A DNA stretch of 10,637 bases, from contig JAPWUT010000040.1 in NCBI GenBank assembly GCA_028275425.1, positions 1 through 10,637 on the forward strand, in the 5' to 3' direction. The stretch is from Anaerolineae bacterium. Lineage in GTDB: Bacteria; Chloroflexota; Anaerolineae; SpSt-600. The stretch's first letter is position 1. Each line of letters starts with the position of its first letter. A model generated the notes under the pieces. That model made no database searches. It was not told where the DNA came from and saw only the letters and a program-made list of their open reading frames with translations. Positions 6,264 through 10,637 of the stretch are shown in pieces. The translations under genes and the position numbers were made by a program.

Positions 6264-6713
6264 ATGGAATTTCTGGAGCTCACTGTAGACAAGTTCACCT
6301 TTCGCTTTGCTACCGACCGATACTATCACCCGGATGGGGTATGGGCTTTGCCTGAGGAGGATAACCGGGTGCGCATCGGCCTTTCCGATTTTGCCCAGCA
6401 ATCAAACGGAGATGTCGCCTTCGCCGAGGTTAAGCCGGTGGGGACGACGGTGGCTTTCGGGGAAGAGGTTGCATCCATTGAGACTATAAAGGCTAACGTC
6501 TTCGTCCCCACACCGGTAAGCGGGACGGTGGTAGAGGTCAACCAGGCCTTAGAAGTGAGGCCTGAACTCATCAATGAGGACCCTTACGGGGAGGGCTGGC
6601 TGGCGGTCATTGCCGCCAGCGATTGGGAGGCCGACCGGGCACGCCTGCTGGATGCCCAGGCTTACTTGGAGCGAGTGCGAGAAATCGCTGAGGAGGAGAT
6701 GAAGAAGCGATGA
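6264..6713 (+). CDS. GcvH/LbpA-like lipoyl carrier protein
   Basis: The 149-residue protein is an H-protein-type lipoyl domain. RIGLSDFAQQSNGDVAFAEV (37-56), the lipoylation site SIETIKANVF with Lys76, TPVSGTVVEVN (83-93) and PELINEDPYGEGWL (100-113) follow the glycine-cleavage H protein closely. Lipoate on the Lys would serve as a swinging dithiol carrier in the cytosol. It differs from housekeeping GcvH in its N-terminus (YYHPDGVWAL replaces the usual HEWV-type start), in the Thr of ETIKA (usually ESVKA), and in a charged C-terminal helix. No gcvT, gcvP or lpd lies nearby. Lipoate-binding proteins of the sHdr sulfur-oxidation pathway (LbpA) are GcvH-like in this way and often lie near ArsR-type regulators, so an LbpA-like role in carrying sulfur is a fair hypothesis, though no hdr genes are visible. 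AGGAGG lies 7 nt before the ATG. Confidence 0.9.
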   Translation: MEFLELTVDKFTFRFATDRYYHPDGVWALPEEDNRVRIGLSDFAQQSNGDVAFAEVKPVGTTVAFGEEVASIETIKANVFVPTPVSGTVVEVNQALEVRPELINEDPYGEGWLAVIAASDWEADRARLLDAQAYLERVREIAEEEMKKR

Positions 6714-7150
6714 GTCCGAACCGTCGTGTAGTGATTGTTCCGTGCAGCGGCATCGGGAAGACCTTCGGGACGGTGAGCCGGGAGGCCGCGTACACCGTGG
6801 TGGAGGACCTCCGCCCCGATACGGCGGAACTGGTCGCTTTGTCCCTATTGGTGCTGGGAGACGAAGAGGCGCGGGCGGCGGTGGCAGAGCATCCCACCAT
6901 CACCATTGACGGATGCCGCTTGGCCTGCGCGACCAAAATGGTCCAAGAAAGTGGCTTTACCGTAGCCCGTTCGTTCACCGTTCTGGACGCCTTCCGGAAG
7001 CACCGGGACCTGAAGCCGGAGGGGATTTCGTCCCTCAATCCGGAGGGCCAGAAGCTGGCCCGGGTCCTGGCAGAGGAGGTGGCGGAGGCGGTGGATGAAC
7101 TGGCAAAGGTTTACCCAGACAATGGAGGGAGCGATGCCGATTCTGCCTAA
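6710..7150 (+). CDS. DGC-motif putative zinc-binding protein 1
   Basis: The 146-residue protein belongs to the family named after its central Asp-Gly-Cys motif, annotated as putative zinc-binding with no established biochemical role. Visible marks are VVIVPCSGIGKTFGTVSR (7-24, Cys12), ALSLLVLGDEEAR and the core TIDGCRLACATKM (65-77, with Cys69 and Cys73). A helical tail with an acidic end (SDADSA) follows. The three cysteines could form a metal site or a thiol/persulfide relay. The start overlaps the lipoyl-carrier stop in ATGA, and the end overlaps the next, related gene by 17 nt, so the pair probably arose by tandem duplication followed by divergence. Confidence 0.87.
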   Translation: MSPNRRVVIVPCSGIGKTFGTVSREAAYTVVEDLRPDTAELVALSLLVLGDEEARAAVAEHPTITIDGCRLACATKMVQESGFTVARSFTVLDAFRKHRDLKPEGISSLNPEGQKLARVLAEEVAEAVDELAKVYPDNGGSDADSA

Positions 7151-7880
7151 GAAGAAGGTGGGAATTGTAGCTTGTTCCGGCGAGGAGATGCCGGAGGGGA
7201 CAGTTTCGCGGGTGGCGGCACTGAAGGTGCTGGAGGAGCTGCGCCCGAACGACACGGTGACCATCTGCCTGCCGCTCTTCCTGGCGGGCGGGGAAGGAGA
7301 CCGGGCCTTCGCCCGCTTCTATCCGACGGTCGCCATAGACGGCTGCGAGAAGCGGTGCGCGGCGCGGGCGACGGAGATGTACTCCGGCAAACCTGCCGCC
7401 AGCATTGTGGTGACCGAGGTGGTTAGGAGGAACGGCCTGGGGCCAATCCGGGGCTCCCGCAGGTTGAACGAGGCCGGGATGCAGGCTGCCGACCTGGTCG
7501 CCCAGGAGGTGGCCCGGCTTGTGGACCAGCTTTTGGGCCGGACAGGGCAAAAGGCAACCCCAGAGGCTGTGGTGGAGGAGGCTGCCGCAGAGGTCCCGGA
7601 GGACGAGGAGGGCACCATCACCCTTTGCTCCTGCGGCTCCGGCATCCCGGTGCAGAAGGTATCGGTCAACGGGCGGGTGGTCACCCTGATCGCGCTCCCG
7701 GCCATCTTTGAACAGTTCTACAAGGCTGGCAAGCGGCCCGGCGGCGGGACGACGCAGGAGTTGCTGGAAGTCACCCGCATCTACAACCCCATCCCGCCGG
7801 AGGAGGAGGCCGCCTACGCTGAGGCATTGGCGCGGGAGTACGAGAAGTATTGCCGCAAGCAAGTAAAGGGGGTCCCATGA
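7134..7880 (+). CDS. DGC-motif putative zinc-binding protein 2 with extra Cys-rich C-terminal domain
   Basis: The N-terminal half of this 248-residue protein (about 7-135) is a diverged paralogue of the preceding protein: VGIVACSGEEMPEGTVSR (9-26, Cys14), Cys45, and AIDGCEKRCAARATEM (67-82, Cys71 and Cys75). A Glu/Ala-rich linker (about 138-160) leads to a second domain that starts TITLCSCGSGIPVQKVSVNG (Cys165, Cys167), continues VVTLIALPAIFEQFYKAG and ends with charged helices and Cys240. I do not recognise the second domain. Its CSCGSG turn followed by a VNG hairpin and IALP motif suggests a small alpha/beta fold with a dithiol or metal site. The ATG at 7134 has GGAGG 5 nt upstream; in-frame ATGs at 7095 and 7122 lie deeper in the previous gene. 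The stop overlaps the next ATG by 4 nt. Confidence 0.85.
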   Translation: MPILPKKKVGIVACSGEEMPEGTVSRVAALKVLEELRPNDTVTICLPLFLAGGEGDRAFARFYPTVAIDGCEKRCAARATEMYSGKPAASIVVTEVVRRNGLGPIRGSRRLNEAGMQAADLVAQEVARLVDQLLGRTGQKATPEAVVEEAAAEVPEDEEGTITLCSCGSGIPVQKVSVNGRVVTLIALPAIFEQFYKAGKRPGGGTTQELLEVTRIYNPIPPEEEAAYAEALAREYEKYCRKQVKGVP

Positions 7881-8329
7881 GTCGCACGGCCACATACTAT
7901 ACCATTGTCACCTGGAAGGGAGAGCATTGGGGGCATGTTGTGATGGGCAACGGGCCGGAGATGGACTTCTCTGCCCCGCCCGATGCTTACGGCCATCCCG
8001 GCGTGCTGACGCCGGAAGACGCCTTTGTTGCCGCCGTCAACATGTGCATCATGATGATGTTCATCTGGGCCGCGGAGCGGTTCAAACTGAACTTGCTCTC
8101 CTACGAATGCCGGGCTGAAGGGACCAAGTTGATAGAACTGGACCGGACGGAAACATTCACCCATGTCCGTCTCTGGCCGAAGATTGTGGTGCGGGCGGGG
8201 GGTGAGGACCCGGCGACTGTGGAGAAGCGGGTGCGTCGGGCGCTGGAGGGGGCCCGCAAATACAGTTTGGTCGCTAATTCCATCAAGTCGGAGGTCATCT
8301 TAGAGCCGACGATAGAAGTCGTTGAATGA
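7877..8329 (+). CDS. OsmC-family protein
   Basis: The 150-residue protein shows the OsmC/Ohr layout: an N-terminal strand region with TWKGEHWGHVVMGNG, then LTPEDAFVAAVNMCIMMMFI (44-63) starting the long central helix with the first conserved Cys57, then strands, and a C-terminal helix with ARKYSLVANSIKSEV (126-140). OsmC and Ohr enzymes reduce organic hydroperoxides with two thiols; the second normally lies in an A..C..S segment matching residues 126-135. Here that position is Ser130. Another cysteine, Cys78, lies in SYECRAEG. The protein may be a one-Cys type or use Cys57 and Cys78. ATG at 7877 overlaps the previous TGA and follows a GGGGGT site. In a thiol-rich operon it may act on reactive sulfur or peroxide species; the substrate is unknown. 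Confidence 0.88.
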   Translation: MSRTATYYTIVTWKGEHWGHVVMGNGPEMDFSAPPDAYGHPGVLTPEDAFVAAVNMCIMMMFIWAAERFKLNLLSYECRAEGTKLIELDRTETFTHVRLWPKIVVRAGGEDPATVEKRVRRALEGARKYSLVANSIKSEVILEPTIEVVE

Positions 8330-8350
8330 ACCACAAGCAAGGAGGGGGAG

Positions 8351-8686
8351 ATGAAGTTGCACATCAAGGTTTTGGGACCGGGCTGTGAAGCGTGCGATTG
8401 GGTGGAGCAGCAGGCGATTGCTGCGCTGGAAGCGCTGGCCGAAGAGATCCCTGACCTTGAGGCCACCATCCAACACATCACCGATTACGCTGAGATTACC
8501 AAATATCCGATTCTCTTCACTCCAGGTCTGGTGATTAACGAGAAGCTGGTCTGCGCCGGCCGTATCCCAAAGGTGGAGGAAGTGGTCGCCTGGCTGCGGC
8601 AGGCGCTGGACGAAATTAAGGATGAACCTGACCCTAAGCGGCCAGGGCAGCTGGCAAATCCAAATCAAGGAGGCAAGGAAAAATGA
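8351..8686 (+). CDS. Thioredoxin-fold small redox-active disulfide protein
   Basis: This 111-residue cytosolic protein starts with a thioredoxin strand MKLHIKVLGPG and the active site CEAC (Cys12-Cys15). The cis-Pro loop FTPGLVINEKLV (56-67, Pro58) and a final helix VEEVVAWLRQALDEI follow. It matches the small archaeal/bacterial redox-active disulfide protein group, often found beside ArsR regulators and membrane permeases. Cys68, right after the cis-Pro strand, could add a third thiol. The last 20 residues are polar and probably disordered. AAGGAGG lies 5 nt before the ATG, and the stop overlaps the permease ATG by 4 nt. A likely job is to reduce or transfer sulfur from a partner in the operon, such as the lipoyl carrier, OsmC or DGC proteins; the partner is inferred. 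Confidence 0.9.
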   Translation: MKLHIKVLGPGCEACDWVEQQAIAALEALAEEIPDLEATIQHITDYAEITKYPILFTPGLVINEKLVCAGRIPKVEEVVAWLRQALDEIKDEPDPKRPGQLANPNQGGKEK

Positions 8687-9603
8687 CTGCGCAGAAAGTC
8701 CCGTGGTATCGGACGCAAATTTTCACCCTGGTGTTGCTGGCCATCGTAGCCGGCGTGGTCATCTGGGCTGCGCTGGCCGGGTATCACGCGAAAGGCGAGC
8801 CGGCCATCGGCGTCGGACGGGGGCTCATCCTGCTGGTGGTGGGCTTCTTCGCCGGCCTTTTGGGCGGCCTCATCGGCACCGGCGGCTGCAGCGTGATGCT
8901 CCCCATCATCCACTTCTGGATGGGCTTCCCGGCCTCGCTGGCGGTGGGCACCACTCTCTTCGCCGTCATCTTCACCGCCATCTCGGGCGCGTGGGGGCAT
9001 CTGGTGCGGCGCAACCTGGACCGGCGGGCAACCCTCTGGCTGGGGGGTGGGGGCATCCTGGGCGTGCTCCTGGGCTCCTGGCTCTTCACCTTCCTGGCCC
9101 AACATCAGGCACTGCTGGGGCTGGTCCTGGGCCTGCTCTTCCTCTGGCCCGCCATCCGCATGATCTGGGAGGGGGTTGAGGGCTTCACCGGCAAGGGGCC
9201 TGGGAAGACGGAGGGGAATGAAATCCCCGGCAACGGCTGGTGGATGGCCCTCTTCGGCTTCATCGTGGGCATCGCCACCGGCATCGCCGGGCTGGGCGGC
9301 GGCTACGCGCTGGTGCCCGGCCTCATCTACCTCTTCTCCGCCCCCGTCTACATCACGATGGGCACCTCGCTGGCGGTGATGGTCCCGCTGGCGCTGGTGG
9401 GCGGGCTCATTAAAGTGGCCCAGGGCTTTGTGTCGTTGATGGCGGGCGGCATTCTGGGCGGCGGGACGATTATCGGCGCCCAAGTCGGTGCGGCCATCAT
9501 CAAGCGCCTGAAGCCCCACACCCTCAAATTCATCTTCGGCATCTACTTCCTGTACGTCGCTCTCAAGTTCGTCCTGGGTTACTTCGGGATTCGCATATGG
9601 TAG
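8683..9603 (+). CDS. TauE/SafE-family membrane permease 1
   Basis: The 306-residue membrane protein has about nine hydrophobic segments (roughly 12-33, 43-64, 86-106, 116-138, 142-160, 187-206, 226-247, 250-273, 281-300). It carries the family's internally repeated glycine-rich motifs: GFFAGLLGGLIGTGGCSVML (54-73) and GFIVGIATGIAGLGGGYALV (192-211). A charged cytosolic loop (163-184) separates the two halves. The family transports sulfur oxyanions and sulfonate-derived compounds such as sulfite, sulfoacetate or thiosulfate, and also other organic anions, so substrate cannot be read from sequence. Translation is coupled to the thioredoxin-like gene by an ATGA overlap, with AAGGAGG 9 nt upstream. 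The coupling is the best reason to link the module to sulfur chemistry. Confidence 0.9.
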   Translation: MTAQKVPWYRTQIFTLVLLAIVAGVVIWAALAGYHAKGEPAIGVGRGLILLVVGFFAGLLGGLIGTGGCSVMLPIIHFWMGFPASLAVGTTLFAVIFTAISGAWGHLVRRNLDRRATLWLGGGGILGVLLGSWLFTFLAQHQALLGLVLGLLFLWPAIRMIWEGVEGFTGKGPGKTEGNEIPGNGWWMALFGFIVGIATGIAGLGGGYALVPGLIYLFSAPVYITMGTSLAVMVPLALVGGLIKVAQGFVSLMAGGILGGGTIIGAQVGAAIIKRLKPHTLKFIFGIYFLYVALKFVLGYFGIRIW

Positions 9604-9610
9604 ACTGCGT

Positions 9611-9639
9611 GGTGGCGGAGGGCGATGCCTTCCGCCACC
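9611..9639. other. Strong hairpin between the two permease genes
   Basis: GGTGGCGGAGGGC and GCCTTCCGCCACC form a 13-bp stem (one G-T wobble as plus-strand RNA) with a 3-nt GAT loop. No T-run follows, so it is a poor intrinsic terminator. It could stabilise the upstream mRNA, act as a processing site or attenuate readthrough into the second permease. Confidence 0.72.
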
Positions 9640-9674
9640 CCCAATATCCCACTTTTGGAGGCTGGAGGAACACC

Positions 9675-10433
9675 ATGCTCTACTTAGTGATCCCACTGCT
9701 TCTGTTCGTTCTCTCATTCCTGGCTGGAATGATGGGCCTGGGGGTGGCGTTTATCGCCACGCCGGTGCTGGGGCTCTTCGGTTTTGAGCTCAAGCACGTG
9801 ATCATGCCCTGGTCCCTGTGGTTGAACGGCCTGACGGCCATCTCTGGCGCGGTCGCCTTCGCCCGCGCGAAGATGGTGGATTGGCGCACTGCCATCCCGC
9901 TCTTGATCATCACCACCGCGCTCGCCCCTGTTGGCGTCTGGTTGCTCCAGTTTGTGCCGACGACGATAGTGTGGTGGATCTACGTCTGTGTTTTGATCTT
10001 CCTGGCCTATCGCATGGCCTTCCCGCCCAAGATGGATGACAGCAAAGCGTTAGCTATCACCGATGGCACGCGCCTCAAAGCAGGACTGTTAAGTGCAGTG
10101 ATTGCAATATTCGCTGGCTTCCTGGGCGTAGGGCCGGGCTTTCTGCTGGTGCCCACGCTGGTAATGTTGGGCTACACTGCCCGACTGGCCGCCGCCACCA
10201 ACAGTGTGATCGTCACGCTGCCCTCGTTCTCCGCTTTTATCACCCATTTGGGCAGCGCCAGTTTCGACTGGGTGATGCTTGGGCTGAGCTCGGTCACGTC
10301 ATTGATCGGCGCCTGGCTTGGCGCACGTTTCATGGCCAAGCGGGTGAGGTCCCTTACCCTTAGCCGGATATTTGCTGCGGCTCTGGTGTTGCTGGCACTC
10401 CAGCGCGCGTTGATTTTGCTGGGTGTGGTGTAG
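9675..10433 (+). CDS. TauE/SafE-family membrane permease 2
   Basis: The 252-residue product is a second, distantly related permease of the same superfamily. It has an N-terminal hydrophobic segment leading into FLAGMMGLGVAFIATPVL (15-32) and a second-half counterpart IFAGFLGVGPGFLLVPTL (145-162), with about eight membrane segments and a C-terminal GAWLGARFMAKRV motif (212-224). It is shorter than permease 1 and differs in its loops (the glycine-rich motif is GVGPG rather than GLGGG), so it is not a recent duplicate. The ATG at 9675 is preceded by GGAGG at 7-nt spacing; an upstream in-frame ATG at 9597 would put the intergenic hairpin inside the coding region and add a hydrophilic tail not typical of the family. 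A 71-bp gap with the hairpin separates it from permease 1, so it may be expressed at a different level. Confidence 0.88.
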   Translation: MLYLVIPLLLFVLSFLAGMMGLGVAFIATPVLGLFGFELKHVIMPWSLWLNGLTAISGAVAFARAKMVDWRTAIPLLIITTALAPVGVWLLQFVPTTIVWWIYVCVLIFLAYRMAFPPKMDDSKALAITDGTRLKAGLLSAVIAIFAGFLGVGPGFLLVPTLVMLGYTARLAAATNSVIVTLPSFSAFITHLGSASFDWVMLGLSSVTSLIGAWLGARFMAKRVRSLTLSRIFAAALVLLALQRALILLGVV

Positions 10434-10480
10434 AGACAAGGGAATGTTGTCTGCTTTGCAATTCACTACGGAGGTGAGTC

Positions 10481-10637
10481 ATGACCGAAGCGGTTCAGGT
10501 TACCGGTCTTACCAAAATCTACCCTGCGGCGGGAGGGCGTCCGCCGGTGCGCGCCGTGGACGGGATTGATTTCACCGTCCACGAAGGCGAGGTCTTCGGT
10601 TTCCTGGGGCCCAACGGCGCCGGCAAAACGACGACCA
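10481..10637 (+). CDS. ABC transporter ATP-binding protein, 5' part only
   Basis: The first 52 residues are visible before the window ends. They include the ABC N-terminal strand TGLTKIYP, an A-loop region with a Pro/Gly-rich insertion (15-22), VDGIDFTVHEGEVFGFLG and a perfect Walker A GPNGAGKTT (43-51). This layout is typical of drug- or lipid-type export ATPases (CcmA/DrrA-like) that pair with a separate permease. GGAGG lies 7 nt before the ATG at 10481. A 47-bp gap follows the second permease gene and no clear promoter or terminator is seen in it, so it may be cotranscribed or start a new transporter operon. Substrate unknown. Confidence 0.9.
   Translation, partial: MTEAVQVTGLTKIYPAAGGRPPVRAVDGIDFTVHEGEVFGFLGPNGAGKTTT

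Noticed and set aside
7850..7876. Upstream ATG at 7850 for the OsmC-family gene
   Set aside because: It lies well inside the preceding gene; the ATG at 7877 has the ATGA overlap seen throughout this operon and begins at the family's usual N-terminus.
7035..7895. 286-codon minus-strand open frame opposite the second DGC gene
   Set aside because: Antisense shadow of a GC-rich coding region; low-complexity Pro run and no recognisable domain.
9597..9674. Upstream ATG at 9597 for the second permease
   Set aside because: It would add 26 polar residues, overlap permease 1 and include a strong hairpin, while the ATG at 9675 has its own GGAGG.
8665..9717. 350-codon minus-strand open frame opposite the first permease
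   Set aside because: Antisense shadow of a GC-rich gene; its product is Asp/His/Gln/Gly-rich without domains, while the plus strand encodes a clear membrane permease.
5686..10433. Arsenic resistance operon
   Set aside because: The regulator has a CVC motif, but no ArsB, ACR3, ArsC, ArsM or ArsA is seen; the permeases are of the TauE/SafE type. Arsenic as inducer is not excluded.

Overview
The window looks like chromosomal DNA from a GC-rich, Gram-positive-type or Chloroflexota-like bacterium. I base this on a eukaryote-like IleRS (IleRS2) driven by a T-box leader, strong AGGAGG ribosome binding sites, sigma70-type promoters and GC-rich interspersed repeats. No rRNA or other phylogenetic marker is present, so the taxon is inference.

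Layout from left to right. (1) Positions 1-635 hold repeat array A, built on a unit of about 153 bp with G/C-rich hairpins; no credible gene lies in it. (2) A leftward operon spans 4734 to 726: a sigma70 promoter, an isoleucine T-box leader (specifier AUC, T-box core, terminator/antiterminator), a small RNase HI-like gene, ileS, and a perfect 12-bp-stem terminator. (3) Positions 4744-5590 hold repeat array B, a second copy of the same repeat family in the same orientation. It separates two divergent operons. (4) A rightward operon starts at a consensus promoter (TTGACA-N17-TATAAT, 5626-5654) whose -10 box abuts an 8-bp inverted repeat, a likely operator. It reads arsR-type regulator, small Cys-rich zinc-ribbon protein, GcvH/LbpA-like lipoyl carrier, two DGC-motif putative zinc-binding proteins (the second with an extra C-terminal domain), OsmC-family protein, thioredoxin-like small redox disulfide protein, and two TauE/SafE-type permeases. 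(5) The 5' end of an ABC transporter ATPase gene runs off the right edge.

The rightward genes are packed tightly: four 4-nt ATGA overlaps, one 17-nt overlap, and gaps of 12 and 21 nt. The first eight (arsR to the first permease) therefore look like one transcript. Taken together (a Cys-rich ArsR sensor, a lipoyl dithiol carrier with no glycine-cleavage genes, Cys-rich DGC proteins, OsmC, CxxC thioredoxin fold, sulfite-exporter-type permeases), they suggest a thiol-reactive stress or sulfur-transfer module, for example handling persulfide, sulfite, thiosulfate or a thiophilic metalloid, with the permeases moving an oxyanion or product. This is inference: no gene in the window fixes the substrate, and no ars efflux, hdr or sox genes are visible.

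Most notable points: the lipoyl-carrier/DGC operon; the swapped catalytic signature of IleRS (GVHH in place of HxGH); the T-box controlling an RNase H-like gene that lacks its last catalytic aspartate; and the paired 153-bp repeat arrays flanking the ileS block.
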